A DNA stretch of 64,000 nucleotides from Cephalotus follicularis (GCA_001972305.1 BDDD01000025.1:662102-726101), one strand, 5' to 3'. Shown: positions 23,403-36,015, counted from the stretch's first letter. A program made the numbers and translations. The notes: generated from the letters alone by a model not told the origin.

Positions 23403-25937
23403 TGTGGAACCCAGGAAGGGTCCCGGTCGATTTTGGGTCTAGGATGTGAGTGTGTATAATTTTAATTTTTCAAAAACCACCAAGACACGAAGTCAAAGTC
23501 ACACTTACATCTTACTACCAAGATCTATGCGCCTAGGATCTCCGTTTAATATTCAATCGAACAAAAGAAAACAGTAAAGCATACATCCACTTAACCGAAA
23601 CCAATTCGGTAAACAATAAATATAAAAGATTAGGAACCATACCAACGTTGGCGGCTCCGTCACTTTGCCGCTATGCGCTTGCAGAAGCAACTTCCGGTTT
23701 TCGGCCAGTCCACGAAAACTTCAACCAAGACACCAACGGACTCCAAAAAATATGCTCAGCTCATTTATGGAGGAGACGCGCCGGGAAGCGCTCCGAAAGG
23801 CTGCGAAAAGCGGCGGCGACACACTGAGTTCGAACTCAGTGCGACTCAATCAACGTGTCATATGCCAGCGATGACATATGTGGACGTCAAACACCCAAAA
23901 AACCCACCGGTGGCCGAGACTCGGCGAGACTCGGCCTGGAATGTGGCAAACAGACGGCGGCGAGTCAACCCGCCTGGTGAAAACAGGATCGCCGCGACAC
24001 CGCACCACCACAACCAGCACCTGCAAAGCACGACCAACACAACCAGCCATAAGACTCGCCGTAGATCGGCGCGGAACACCGAGTCACTGCGCAAAACGCA
24101 CTGAGTCGCCAGGGTCGACCCTGTGCGCACAAACCCGGACAAACAACGCTGGTCAATCCTAGTCTAAGGCCAAAATAGGCAAGGCCAAGCATGGCTCCAC
24201 CTACAAAGACCATCGACGGCAGAAGAGAAGGCCGGCAGTGGATGGAGTTGAAAAACGCCACGATAAAACCAGAGAGAGAAGAAGAGAAAATGGGGAGAGA
24301 AGAGATAGGAGAGTACTGTGGATGGAAGCACAGCTCCTTTCCCAGCCATCGGCGACTAAGGCGTCGTCTTCTCCGGCCGGAAGAGCAGTCCAGGCGCTAC
24401 GCACGCACCTGGTGCGTTCTCTTTCCCATTAGCGCGTACCCGTGCGCCAAAAAACAAAAAGCAAAGACTTATCTTAAATTTTTTTTTTTGTCTTTTTATC
24501 TTAATGTAATTTATAACATTAAATCTCTCTTGGTTTAAAATATTTGCACCCCGCACAAGGTATGTAAAACATACTCCCATTGTGGTTTCTTTTAATATAT
24601 CAATTTGACAATACAGTGGTAAATTTAAATAAATAAATAAACCACTAATGCAAAATTAATATATACTAGTTAAAACTAGATTTCCTGCCAAGCTAGCATG
24701 TGTGTAGCATGCATCGCTTTTCCAATAATCAGGTGGGACCCGAAAGCCCAGTTTGAATCCGGTACGACTATAAATTTCTCAGAACATCCCATGAGTTCTG
24801 GTACGACCATCCCAATAGTCCCCGACTATTAAAACAGCGCCGGTGTGAATCCCATCACCCCCCGGATCTGTAGAATCAACTACGTCAATAAGTCGACATC
24901 CGGTTAAACCAGTACTTTATCCAGTCATCGGCATATGTGTCATGTATCCTACGTCATACTTAGCTCCGACCGCGACCTAGGGTTCAGAATAATTTCACCC
25001 CTAGGTAAAGTCGTGATAACTATAAATTCACGTACGCATCGAGACTTTCGGCAAACCTCCCCGGAAACCCCGTTTCCACTCTGCGTATACCTGATCAAGG
25101 TTTTATGAGTCTCAATAGACATAAATAATATAGAGCCGATCACCCTGCATACGGGTGTGACGATCCCTTATTGAGAACTCGCCCATACATCTCAATGAAG
25201 CTCCCACAAGGCCCAAAGACAACCCTTTAGCCAGCACATGGCTAGTGCTGGGGAAGGCAGAAATCAAAGCCAAGCAGTCACAACATAATGCATATCAGCC
25301 GCTCAGGTCTAATGATACAACGTAGGTCCACGAATGGTCTGCTAGTCACCATAGACTATATACTACCGAGACTATAGGAATCCTATTAACATAGGTATTA
25401 CTTTCCAAATAGGTTTTCTATGGTGGGTCTGTTCAGTCTCATGCTCCTTAGCACGAACCCCGCATTATGCTTTAGGATAAATCCAAATGGTAACGAGATA
25501 ATCCATCCTCCACTAAACCCGGGAGCAAGCATAATACGAAAAGTCTTTACAGTTCCTCTATTGCCCTAAGAAAGTGAACCTATGACTTGGAACGTTCTGT
25601 CGGAAGGGAATGAGGATCTCATTCTCATAACCTCTCAGGCATGAGATCCAACCCCTCGAACGACAGGGCACTATATGTGTACTTGGATGACATGGTGATC
25701 ACTCGATCCATTTAAGATGGTTTGGGATATACATATAGAGGGTTGCCATTGTTGATTGAATATGCACTATAAAACACAAAAAGGAATTCAAATTGTATAA
25801 ATAGAGAGTGTAATATACCCATATGCAGCAGCCTCGCGGCTTAAAGGGATATCTCCAGTTAAGGAGTGCATCTCATACATACATTTATATTTGTGTAGAG
25901 CCACCTCGTGGCATGCAGGGACACCCCTACTCTAACA
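23403..25937 (-). repeat. CopB 5' LTR (right copy)
   Basis: 2535 bp, directly beside the PBS at 23390-23400. It matches the left copy throughout, with a lower match in the GC-rich block at 23640-24430. It contains the perfect 20-bp palindrome at 23822-23841. Confidence 0.9.
23822..23841. other. Perfect 20-bp palindrome in the CopB LTR (right copy)
   Basis: CACTGAGTTCGAACTCAGTG equals its own reverse complement. It lies within a GC-rich block with repeated GACTCGG words. Confidence 0.9.
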
Positions 25938-26243
25938 TTGGTAGTAGGCCATATTAATGGAATCCTTTTCGCCATACCATATCAGCTCCCTACTGATGTA
26001 CTGGCTTTGGGAAAGCCTAAGCAATCTACTCGTTCTACTCTTAGATCTTCATTCTCTAAAATATAGAAAGCCTCTCCCAAACCCTTGATAGAGAAATTCT
26101 TGGTTTATTGTACTTACATGAACTGTACCATGTTTATGTACTTTAACCAAGATAGTGATATCTGTGTTATCCAATATCCGGTAGACATATGGCACATCGA
26201 CACCAAAAGATGTATCAGCTACGGGATGCTAGCTTAAGGTCAA
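25938..26243 (-). pseudogene. CopA interior, RT-proximal remnant between CopB and TekD
   Basis: Resumes CopA after CopB. It begins TTGGTAGTAGG, matching CopB's own interior near 7913, and continues with CTACTGATGTACTGGCTTTGGGAAAG, shared with CopB near 7968. It ends at the TekD target site GTCAA (26239-26243). No usable reading frame remains. Confidence 0.65.
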
Positions 26244-28796
26244 TGTAACACCCCCGATGGTGGGAGCCCTTACAGGTCATAATACCAAACTGAAACATAA
26301 CGGAATACCCAAACAAAAGACTGATACGAAACGGATGTGGTGGTCTGAAAGGATATCTCATAACAACTGATATAAAACAGAGTCTGAAAACTTTAACAAA
26401 TCATAATTAAAAACAAACCATAATCCGATATCCAAATACTGAAAACATAACCGAAAACAAAACCAAAATCTGAAACTGTTTTTACTGAAAACTAAACTGA
26501 TCTACTGGAAAACACAAGGACCAACTCCTAAATGATCCTCTGAAAATTGGGTAACTCTCATCACACGTTTCCCCCATGCTCCTGAAAACCTGTCGCATAG
26601 AAACAAAAATGCGGCTGAGCAAACCTCAGTAAGGATAAGGAATTAAAACAGTAAACGGTAGGTAGAATAATGTAAACCTTAAATTCAGTAAAGTAACATA
26701 GTAAATATTCTTGAAAAGTAAAACAGAATATTTAAAAGCGAGCAGTTGTAAAATCATCATAACTTTGCAAAAACATAAAATCATAATTCATAACATTATC
26801 TGATTTCATAATTCCATAACAGAGAATTTATGACATACATACATATATAGGTGCAAGGGGTTCGCGAGGCCCACATGCTCCGACGGAAAAGTTGTGTACG
26901 GCACTACACAAACAATCCCAAATACTGAATTTCTGAATTCTGACAATAACTAGAGTATACTCATACGCCTCAAAAGGATCCATATCCTACTCTCAGGATA
27001 CATATTTAAAAGAGACGACGTAGACCGATCACACAGCCACGGTAGGTGACATGTCCTCCGTGCCAAAGAACATACCTATGATACCTCATAAGTAGGGTTA
27101 ATCTCTGTATGTTATTATGCTAAAACTTTGTTTTATTCTAAAACAGTTCTAAAACATACTTATGTAGTCTGTCTCCAGACATATCTGAAATTATTTAAAA
27201 AGAATCGTAAACGTACTTTCATACTAAAATCGAAATAAAAATATGATCTGTATCTGAAATTTTAACATACTTCCTAAAGTGGAAGCCATGTCTAAAACAA
27301 TATCACATTTACGATAACAGAAAATATGCATATCCATATCCGATGTAATAAAATTCAATTTAATAAGACTATTATCAAAATGGGAATATCTGTATCAAAA
27401 TATGAGTTTTATTTCTAACAAAACAAGGAACATAAATCCGTACAAAATCTTCATTTAATAAAAGTTTAATCGAAGGAGCACCAAAGAACGAAGAATCCGT
27501 ACCTTAGCAGATCGAAAATCTAAACAATCTAGAATACCGGACAAAAGCACCCTAGAAGTGTCCTAAACTCCACCGCGAATGATATTAAGACCTAAACATA
27601 CGAGTCCAAACATCACATAACATAAAAAGATCAAAACATCAAAAATACTATAAAGCGTCGACAGTTTGTTCTTAGGCATCGACGATTTAGTTGCACAAAA
27701 GGACAAAGCGTCGAGCCAAGAGTCGACTTACCCAACCACAAAACAACACAAAGCGGCGGCGCTCAAGCAATAAGCGTCGACGGTTTGCGTCAGACACAGA
27801 ATACTAATGCAGAAACTAGTTTCAAATCCATGATCAAATCTGATTTTTGATAAACACGATGCATAATTAACAACATGTAAGTTTAGTGACATGTTATATT
27901 AATTCAAAAACGCCAGAATAACCCTATGATTTCATGCAAAGTATAAAATACGTTTTGAATTGAAATTTTCGGATATTTAAACAGTTTATGCAAACCTAAC
28001 TACAATCTGAATTTCTTTGTGTATAAATCCAAAAATCAGTGACATATACATATATCTACATACGTCAATAGCATGATTTCTTTGTTTTTAAGCATCAACA
28101 TTACAAGTTATGCATATAACCCATGAATGAACATATAAAGATAACAACAGAAATTTAGTTTCAACAGGCTTCCAAAATCATGCTCGAAATCAAATTATAG
28201 TCGGTTTTAATACAAATTAAAGGGTGATACAGAAACTACATAGTATAAACTACAACTTTTGTTTAGAAATTACCTTCAGAAAAGGTCGAAATCGATGCAG
28301 AAAAATGGGTTCAAAGTTGCTGTTCGTGTTTGTAAAAAGTGCAGATAGTCTTCTTTCAAAATAATTCTTAGTCTTTTAAAATCAGAAAAACGAGTAAAAT
28401 AAATGATAAAATCGTCCATCTAATGAGTTTTCCTTTCATGCAGATTCGGTTTCAACAAACAAGGAAAATCAGATCAACAAAAATGGCAAAAACCTCTCTT
28501 TCCCTAAACAGCCCACCGTCCAAACTGGTATGGAAAGCCGACTAAAGCGTCGACTGTTTACTTAAAGCGTCGACGGTTAAACACTTAAATACAAAACTCG
28601 TCAGTGTCACACGTTTAAGCGTCAACGTGTCACACAGCAGCCAAAGCGTCGGTGGTTCTAATGAGAGCGTCGACGCTTTGTGCCCAGAAAACAAAAGAAA
28701 ATTCAAGCTAAAAATCAAAGCGTTCACAAACCATAGCATATATCAAAAGGTATAAACCCAACATAAAACATGTAAGCATAGAAACGGGATATTACA
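26244..28796 (-). repeat. TekD 3' LTR (left copy)
   Basis: 2553 bp. It holds two clusters of GCGTCGACGC-like words at 27655-27785 and 28545-28690. The second lies near the U3 start. Differences from the right copy are mostly single substitutions, several in the first 500 bases. Confidence 0.93.
27655..28690 (-). repeat. GCGTCGACGC motif clusters, TekD LTR (left copy)
   Basis: Two groups, 27655-27785 and 28545-28690, of AAAGCGTCGAC(A/G)GTTT, GCGTCGAGCC, AAGCGTCGACGG, GCGTCAACGTG and AGCGTCGACGCTTTG words. They are repeated at 34873-35005 and 35762-35905 in the partner LTR. Confidence 0.85.
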
Positions 28797-28812
28797 TCCA
28801 CCCCCCCTTAAA
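28797..28812 (-). promoter_or_regulatory. TekD polypurine tract
   Basis: Minus-strand TTAAGGGGGGGTGGATG directly precedes the 3' LTR. Confidence 0.85.
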
Positions 28813-28848
28813 AAGATTTCGTCCCGAAATCATAACCATACACATACC

Positions 28849-29937
28849 TTACTCAAACAGGCGAGGATATTCCTCTCGAATATGCTCTTCCAACTCCCAA
28901 GTAGCTTCGCTTTCGGGATGATTCTTCCACAAGACTTTTACAAAAGGGATGGTCTTACTACGAGTAACCCTCTCTTGTCTATCCAAAATAGTCTCAGCCT
29001 CCTCATAGCAAGACAAGTCCTTGCGAATGCTATAAAGAGGATAGTGAACCACGTGTAAGGGATGGTACCGGTAACCCCTTAACATAGACACATGGAACAC
29101 GTTATGAACATGAGATAACTGTGGAGGCAAAGCTAACCGATAAGCAACCGCTCCAATCTTTTCCAGAATTTCAAACGGTCCAATAAACCATGGACTCAAT
29201 TTTCCCTTCAGCCCAAACCTTCGAACCCCTTTCCATGGTGAAACTTTTAGAAACACGTGTTCGCCAACTCTAAATTCCAATTCCCTCCGATGTTTGTCTG
29301 CATAACTCTTTTGTCGGGATTGAGCTGCTTTCAGTCTTTCCCTAGCTACAGTCACTTTTTCAGTAGTGATATGAACTAGCTCAGGTCCCTCTATAGCTCT
29401 CTCGCCAACCTCATCCCAAAATGTCAGAGATCGACATTTTCTCCCATACAGTGCGTCAAACGGAGCCATCCGAATGCTAGCATGCCAACTATTATTATAT
29501 GCGAACTCCACCAAGCTCAAATATTCATCCCAGTTTCCAGCCCACTCTAATGCACAAGACCTCAGCATGTCCTCTAAAGTCTGGATGGTCCTCTCCGACT
29601 GTCCATCTGTCTGTGGGTGAAAAGCTGTACTGTAATTGAGCCGTGTTCCCCAAGCTTTCTGGAATCCCTTCCAAAATCTAGACGTGAAACGAGGATCCCT
29701 ATCCGAAACAATGGATACAGGTGTCCCATGTAGTCTCAAAATCTCTTGCTGAAAAACTTTCACCAACCAGTCTACAGAAAAGTTCTCTCGGATAGCCAAG
29801 AAATGTGCCGATTTAGTCAAACGAACCACCACTACCCAAATGGTATCATTTCTTTTGAACGTCCTTGGCAATCCTGTAACAAAGTCCATTGCTATACTCT
29901 CCCATTTCCAAACTGGAACCTCCAAGGGCTGTAACAA
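28849..29937 (-). CDS. pol: TekD integrase core, GPY module and chromodomain (362 codons)
   Basis: Uninterrupted minus-strand frame. The core shows MDFVTGLPRTFKRNDTIWVV, SIVSDRDPRFTSRFW and NYSTAFHPQTDGQSERTIQ, with the catalytic acid residues in place. The GPY module is GLKGKLSPWFIGPFEILEKI, followed by RLALPPQLSHVHNVFHVSML. Residues about 315-362 form a chromodomain: ILDRQERVTRSKTIPFVKVL and WKNHPESEATWELEEHIRE, with the aromatic and acidic positions typical of the family. Chromodomains of this clade are thought to steer insertion to marked chromatin. It ends about 50 bases before the polypurine tract. Confidence 0.95.
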   Translation of the reverse strand: MLQPLEVPVWKWESIAMDFVTGLPRTFKRNDTIWVVVVRLTKSAHFLAIRENFSVDWLVKVFQQEILRLHGTPVSIVSDRDPRFTSRFWKGFQKAWGTRLNYSTAFHPQTDGQSERTIQTLEDMLRSCALEWAGNWDEYLSLVEFAYNNSWHASIRMAPFDALYGRKCRSLTFWDEVGERAIEGPELVHITTEKVTVARERLKAAQSRQKSYADKHRRELEFRVGEHVFLKVSPWKGVRRFGLKGKLSPWFIGPFEILEKIGAVAYRLALPPQLSHVHNVFHVSMLRGYRYHPLHVVHYPLYSIRKDLSCYEEAETILDRQERVTRSKTIPFVKVLWKNHPESEATWELEEHIREEYPRLFE

Positions 29938-29946
29938 ACCACTGGC

Positions 29947-30183
29947 TCATTGGTGCTCAATCTTAACCTGTTGACAGATCAAACACCTCCCAACATACTC
30001 TGCTACATCCCTCTTCATTCCATTCCACCAGAAATTCCGCTTCAAGTCCCTATACATTTTTGTAGAACCTGGATGTATGGAGAACGGAGAACTGTGCGCC
30101 TCAGACAAAACAGCATCTCTGATAGTAGTATCTGCCGGGACACACAACCGACTACCCAACCAGATCACTCCATACTCATCCAC
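29947..30183 (-). pseudogene. pol: TekD integrase zinc-binding domain
   Basis: A 78-codon minus-strand frame with the HHCC module: LSEAHSSPFSIHPGSTKMYRDL, then WWNGMKRDVAEYVGRCLICQ. It continues into the core domain at 28849-29937. Confidence 0.9.
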
Positions 30184-30216
30184 ACGGAACTCTAACTGTT
30201 TACCATCATCAACATT

Positions 30217-30684
30217 CTAGATTAACGCCCATAGTTCACCATCATCACTTTGAGCATCCTTAATCCGAGATATAAGAGTAGGCTCTATACTTATACTAGC
30301 CACATAACCTCCAGAACCCCGAACAAACAAATTCAAATCCAAACGCTCCATATCTGCTATCAGCTGCAGCTGAGTAAGCAAAGCCACTACACTTCCAGAA
30401 CTCTTTCTACTCAAAGCATCAGCTACCACATTTGCTTTACCGGGGTGGTACTGAATATTCAGATCATAGTCCTTCAAAAGCTCCAACCATCTCCTTTGTC
30501 GCATGTTCAACTCCTTTTGCGTGAAGATGTACTTGAGACTCTTATGATCAGTGAAAACATCACAAGTTTCTCCGTACAAATAGTGCCTCCAAATCTTCAA
30601 CACAAAAACCACAGCTGCTAACTCTAGATCCTGTGTGGGGTAGTTCACTTCATAAGGCTTCAACTGTCTTGAACCATAACACAT
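30217..30684 (-). pseudogene. pol: TekD RNase H
   Basis: A 155-codon minus-strand frame. Segments [55 protein letters not shown] and [20 protein letters not shown] are the gypsy RNase H core and its end. It sits between RT and integrase as expected. Confidence 0.92.
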
Positions 30685-30800
30685 CCCAAACCCTTCTTGG
30701 AAGCATCACTATAAATCTGGTATCCCCCTGACCCAGACGGTAATCAAAGAATTGGTGCAGTCACCAGACCGTTCTTCAATTTCTCAAAACTTGCTTCCCT

Positions 30801-32786
30801 TTATTCGTTCCACACAAACTTGGCTCCTTTTCTTAAAGGTTGTGTCAGTGGCAAGGCTATGGAGGAGAAGCCTTCCACAAACCGTCTATAGTAGCCAGCC
30901 AGACCCAAAAAGCTCCTAACTTCTGTTATCGTAGTAGGCCTCGGCCATTTGGTAATAGCCTCAACCTTAGCAGGATCCACACTAATACCATCTACTGTAA
31001 CCACATGGCCTAAAAATGTCACCTGCTCCAACCAAAATTCACACTTAGAAAACTTCGCATAAAGCTGATTCTTCCTCAAAATACCCAGCACTATCCGAAG
31101 TTGAGCTTCATGTTCTTCTCTCAACTTGGAATACACAAGAATGTCATCAATGAACACGATCACAAACTTGTCCAAGTATTCATGAAACACTCGATTCATC
31201 AGATCCATAAAGACTGCTGGTGCATTTGTTAGTCCAAATGGCATCACCATAAATTCATAATGTTCGTACCGTGTACGAAAAGCAGTCTTAGCTACGTCTT
31301 CATCTTTCACCTGTAGCTGATGATAACCCGATCTCAAATCGATCTTAGAAAAATACCGTGCACCTTGGAGTTGATCAAAAAGGTCATCAATCCTAGGCAA
31401 AGGGTATTTATTCCTGACGGTAATCCTGTTCAGTTCTCTGTAGTCTATGCACAACCTCATAGACCCATCCTTCTTCCTGACAAAAAGAACCGGAGCTCCC
31501 CACGGTGAAACACTAGGCCGGATAAAACCCTGATCCAAAAATTCTTGCAATTGCTCTTTCAGTTCTTGTAATTCTAATGGTGCCATTTTGTAAGGTGTTT
31601 TAGATATCGGTGCCGCTTCGGGAATGAGCTCAATGGTAAACTCCACTTCCCGTTGTGGTGGCAAACCCGGTAACTCGTCCGAAAACACATCCGAAAACTC
31701 TCTAACGACCGGATAGTCCTCAAGGCGAGGCTCATCCTTAGAGACGTCTTTTACAGCAGCTAGGTAACCCTCAGCACCCTTAGCTATCAACTTTCGAGCC
31801 TTCAAAGCAGAAATAACCTTAACTTCTTTTCTCGACTGTGAACCCTGATAAACAAAGTCAGGCTTATCCACATCCCCAAACAAAACCCTCTGAGTGTGAC
31901 AGTCAATCGTGGCATGATGGCGATCTAACCAATCCATGCCAAGAATCATGTCGAAGTCATGCATATCTATTGGGAAAAGATCCGCATCTCGAACGCGATC
32001 ATCAAAAACGATAGGACAAGCATGAAAACATTCAGATATCACAACAGATGTCCCCATAGGGGTCGAAAAAACCAAAACTGGATCCAGAGATAGAGATGGC
32101 ATCTCGAGATGCCGGACAAAAGATCTCGCTACTACAGAGTGAGTCGATCCAGTATCATACAAAACATAAGCCATACGACTACAAATAGAGACATAACCCG
32201 AAACAGTACCTGGAGCACCTGCTGCCTGATGAGTAGTCAAAGCAAAGACTCTGCCACCTACATTGTGCTGTCCCGCGTCTCCGCCATTACCTTTCCTCTC
32301 CTTTGCTCGAGGGTCTGTGCAATCCATAAAACGATGGCCCTGCTGTCCGCACACAAAGCATGCCCCCGAAGCCTTGTAACAAGTCCCATCCGGATGCCTC
32401 TTCCCACAAGTCTCGCACTGTGCAATCTGAACATTGGGGTTACCCCCGCCAGTATTTTTCTTTTGCTGCTTACCATGTTGGCCCTTACTCTGTTTTCCCG
32501 AATTTTGGCCCTGAGAATCTCCCCTATTTCTCTTCTTTTCTCCTTCTAAGCGAGCTGCCTGAAAATCCAATCTTTCCATCTCTATGTTCTTCGCGGCGTT
32601 TGCAACCTCTGACAAATCCGCAAACTTCGAGTTAATCAGTTTGTCCCTAAGCTGGTAATGGAACTTCCATTTAAACTTTTCTGCTTGTTCTGCTGCTGAC
32701 CCTGCTGCAGGTCCCGCAAAACCAGCCAATCTGGTAAACCGGGCTAAAAACTCTGTAACAGACTCACCTTCCTTCTGTCTCGTCAT
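30801..32786 (-). CDS. gag-pol: TekD Gag C-part, zinc knuckle, protease and RT (661 codons)
   Basis: The longest open frame in the window. In order it shows the capsid tail with [18 protein letters not shown]; two Cys/His clusters, [13 protein letters not shown] and the CCHC knuckle [14 protein letters not shown] (residue about 143); protease [10 protein letters not shown] (about 210) and [14 protein letters not shown]; the linker [20 protein letters not shown]; and RT with [53 protein letters not shown], the catalytic box [10 protein letters not shown] and [19 protein letters not shown]. Gag and pol in one frame is normal for Tekay/Del. It is an element fossil, though well kept. Confidence 0.95.
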   Translation of the reverse strand: MTRQKEGESVTEFLARFTRLAGFAGPAAGSAAEQAEKFKWKFHYQLRDKLINSKFADLSEVANAAKNIEMERLDFQAARLEGEKKRNRGDSQGQNSGKQSKGQHGKQQKKNTGGGNPNVQIAQCETCGKRHPDGTCYKASGACFVCGQQGHRFMDCTDPRAKERKGNGGDAGQHNVGGRVFALTTHQAAGAPGTVSGYVSICSRMAYVLYDTGSTHSVVARSFVRHLEMPSLSLDPVLVFSTPMGTSVVISECFHACPIVFDDRVRDADLFPIDMHDFDMILGMDWLDRHHATIDCHTQRVLFGDVDKPDFVYQGSQSRKEVKVISALKARKLIAKGAEGYLAAVKDVSKDEPRLEDYPVVREFSDVFSDELPGLPPQREVEFTIELIPEAAPISKTPYKMAPLELQELKEQLQEFLDQGFIRPSVSPWGAPVLFVRKKDGSMRLCIDYRELNRITVRNKYPLPRIDDLFDQLQGARYFSKIDLRSGYHQLQVKDEDVAKTAFRTRYEHYEFMVMPFGLTNAPAVFMDLMNRVFHEYLDKFVIVFIDDILVYSKLREEHEAQLRIVLGILRKNQLYAKFSKCEFWLEQVTFLGHVVTVDGISVDPAKVEAITKWPRPTTITEVRSFLGLAGYYRRFVEGFSSIALPLTQPLRKGAKFVWNE

Positions 32787-32963
32787 CAGAAACTCCCTAA
32801 CATAAGCCTCTTTATCAGCAGTGGGGAAATACTACTGATAAAAGACCTCATAGAAATCAGACCAAGACAAAGTTTCAACAAAACCTCCACCCTTAATTAT
32901 CTTCAAAGTCTTCCACCATGTCTGGGCATCGCCCTCCGGCTTATACGCAGCCAACTTAACCTT

Positions 32964-33287
32964 CTAATGATCACCGAATTCCAGCACATCGAAAATCTTC
33001 TCCAAATGAGCAATCCAATGCTCAGCCTCTACTAGTGTTGGCGCCGAAGTAAAGGATCGCGGTCTTTGTTTTTGGAACCTTTCCAGCCATACATGAACTG
33101 GAGTATCAGGATGGTCTCCAACTCTCCTAGCTACATGAGCATCAACGGGTACATTTTCCTCAGCTACTTGCTCACAACGACCGTGCTCATGATTTTGCTG
33201 TTGCTGCATCACTCGGTTCACTTCCTGAGCCACAACTTGTCTAACCATCTCATCAATTGCGGGCTCTGAGGGGTGTTCCTTGTTCAT
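32964..33287 (-). pseudogene. gag: TekD Gag N-terminal part
   Basis: A 107-codon minus-strand frame starting MNKEHPSEPAIDEM, about 160 bases from the PBS. A glutamine-rich helix-like segment (VNRVMQQQQNHEH) is followed by the capsid start, with AEHWIAHLEKIFDVL, the equivalent of AEAWLNHLEMLF in TekC. The capsid continues towards the frame at 30801-32786. Confidence 0.82.
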
Positions 33288-33446
33288 GCCATCTACGTAA
33301 CAAAATCAGGACAAGATAAAGACAAAAGAATCAGGGTATCAAAATGAAAAGACACACCAAAAGATCATAACGAATAAGTCCTAACCCGGTGTCTACCCAA
33401 TCTCATAGGTCAAACCTAGTCAGGTCTTCTAAGGAAACAAAACTTG

Positions 33447-33458
33447 TCTCCGATACCA
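33447..33458 (-). promoter_or_regulatory. TekD primer-binding site
   Basis: Minus-strand TGGTATCGGAGA, five bases from the LTR. It resembles the initiator-Met tRNA complement with one difference. Confidence 0.78.
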
Positions 33459-33463
33459 CAATC

Positions 33464-36015
33464 TGTCACACCCCCGATGGTGGGAGCCCTTACTGGTCAT
33501 AATACCAAACTGAAACATAACAGAATACCCAAACAAAAGACTGATACGAAACGGATGTGGTGGTCTGAAAGGATATCTCATAACAACTGATATAAAACAG
33601 AGTCTGAAAACTTTAACAAATCATAATTAAAAACAAACCATAATCCGATATCCAAATACTGAAAACATAACCGAAAACAAAACCAAAATCTAAAACTGTT
33701 TTTACTGAAAACTAAACTGATCTACTGGAAAACACAAGGACCAACTCCTAAATTATCCTCTGAAAATTGGGTAACTCTCATCACACGTTTCCCCCATGCT
33801 CCTGAAAACCTGTCGCATAGAAACAAAAATGCGGCTGAGCAAACCTCAGTACGGATAAGGAATTAAAACAGTAAACGGTAGGCGGAATAATTTGAACCTT
33901 ATATTCAGTAAAGTAACATAGTAAATATTCTTGAAAAGTAAAACAGAATATTTAAAAGCGAGCAGTTGTAAAATCATCATAACTTTGAAAAAACATAAAA
34001 TCATAATTCAAAACATTATCTGATTTCATAATTCCATAACATAGAATTTCTGACATACATACATATATAGGTGCAAGGGGTTCGCGAGGCCCACATGCTC
34101 TGACGGAAAAGTTGTGTACGGCATTACACAAACAATCCCAAATACTGAATTTCTGAATTCTGACAATAACTAGAGTATACTCATACGCCTCAAAAGGATC
34201 CATATCCTACTCTCAGGATACATATTTAAAAGAGACGCCGTAGACCGATCACACCGCCACGGTAGGTGTCATGTCCTCCGTGCCAAAGAACATACCTATG
34301 ATACCTCATAAGTAGGGTTAATCTCTGTATGTTATTATGCTAAAACTTTGTTTTATTCTAAAACAGTTCTAAAACATACTTATGTAGTCTGTCTCCAGAC
34401 ATATCTGAAATTATTTAAAAAGAATCGTAAACGTACTTTCATACTAAAATCGAAATAAAAATATGATCTGTATCTGAAATTTTAACATACTTCCTAAAGT
34501 GGAAGCCATGTCTAAAACAATATCACATTTACGATAACAGAAAATATGCATATCCATATCCGATGTAATAAAATTCATTTTAATAAGACTTTTATCAAAA
34601 CGAGAATATCTGTATCAAAATATGAGTTTTATTTCTAACAAAACCAGGAACATAAATCCGTACAAAATTTTCAATTAATAAAAGTTTAATCGAAGGAGCA
34701 CCAAAGAACGAAGAATCCGTGCCTTAGCAGATCGAAAATCTAAACAATCTAGAATACCGGACAAAAGCACCCTAGAAGTGTCCTAAACTCCACCACGAAT
34801 GATATTAAGACCTAAACATACGAGTCCAAACATCACATAACATAAAAAGATCAAAACATCAAAAATACTATAAAGCGTCGACAGTTTGTTCTTAGGCATC
34901 GACGATTTAGTTGCACAAAAGGACAAAGCGTCGAGCCAAGAGTCGACTTACCCAACCACAAAACAACACAAAGCGGCGGCGCTCAAGCAATAAGCGTCGA
35001 CGGTTTGCGTCAGACACAGAATACTAATGCAGAAACTAGTTTCAAATCCATGATCAAATCTGATTTTTGATAAACACGATGCATAATTAACAACATGTAA
35101 GTTTAGTGACATGTTATATTAATTCAAAACGCTAGAATAACCCTATGATTTCATGAAAAGTATAAAATACGTTTTGAATTGAAATTTTCGGATATTTAAA
35201 CTGTTTGTGCAAACCTAACTACAATCCGAATTTCTTTGTGTATAAATCCAAAAATCAGTGACATATACATATATCTACATACGTCAATAGCATGATTTCT
35301 TTGTTTTTAAGCATCAACATTACAAGTTATGCATATAACCCATGAATGAACATATAAAGATAACAGCAGAAATTTAGTTTCAACAGGCTTCCAAAATCAT
35401 GCTCGAAATCAAATTATAGTCGGTTTTAATACAAATTAAACGGTGATACAGAAACTACATAGTATAAACTACAACTTTCGTTTAGAAATTACCTTCAGAA
35501 AACGTCGAAATCGATGCAGAAAAATGCGTTCAAAGTTGTTGTTCGTGTTTGTAAAAAGTGCAGATAGTTTTCTTTCAAAATAATTCTTAGTCTTTTAAAA
35601 TCAGAAAAACGAGTAAAATAGATGATAAAATCGTGCATCTAATGAGTTTTCCTTTCATGCAGATTCGGTTTCAACAAACAAGGAAAATCAGATCAACAAA
35701 AATGGCAAAAACCTCTCTTTCCCTAAACAGCCCACCGTCCAAACTGGTATGGAAAGCCGACTAAAGCGTTGACTGTTTACTTAAAGCGTCGACGGTTAAA
35801 CACTTAAATACAAAATGCGTCAGTGTCACACGTTTAAGCGTCAACGTGTCACACAGCAGCCAAAGCGTCGGCGGTTCTAATGAGAGCGTCGGCGCTTTGT
35901 GCCCGAAAAACAAAAGAAAATTCAAGCTAAAAATCAAAGCGTTCACAAACCATAGCATATATCAAAAGGTATAAACCCAACATAAAACATGTAAGCATAG
36001 AAACGGGATATTACA
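33464..36015 (-). repeat. TekD 5' LTR (right copy)
   Basis: 2552 bp, next to the PBS. Motif clusters recur at 34873-35005 and 35762-35905. A TATATA word near 34062-34071 lies downstream of both in the element's direction and is a possible TATA box. Confidence 0.93.

Larger units (their letters stand above)
4597..25937 (-). mobile_element. Ty1/copia LTR retrotransposon CopB, nested in CopA
   Basis: LTRs at 4597-7143 and 23403-25937 read TG(T)..CTCTAACA on the + strand. The flanks TTGGC (4592-4596) and TTGGT (25938-25942) are a target duplication with one difference. PBS and polypurine tract place it on the minus strand. CopB and CopA are relatives: their interiors align and their LTRs share blocks, such as the AGAACATCCC..GAGTTCTGGTACGAC stretch. 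CopB therefore jumped into a member of its own group. Without TekC it is about 10.2 kb. LTRs differ by about 8% by eye. The interior keeps recognisable integrase and RT stretches but has many breaks. Confidence 0.9.
26244..36015 (-). mobile_element. Ty3/gypsy chromovirus TekD (Tekay/Del type), nested in CopA; young
   Basis: LTRs of 2553 and 2552 bp (26244-28796, 33464-36015), TG..TTACA, are flanked by a perfect target duplication GTCAA (26239-26243 and 36016-36020). The total of 9.77 kb is a normal Tekay/Del length. Gag, CCHC knuckle, protease, RT, RNase H, integrase and chromodomain are all recognisable on the minus strand in the expected order. The coding region looks nearly whole, with only a few breaks. 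LTR copies differ by about 2% by eye, which suggests insertion on the order of one million years ago or less. It is the youngest-looking complete element in the window. Confidence 0.95.
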
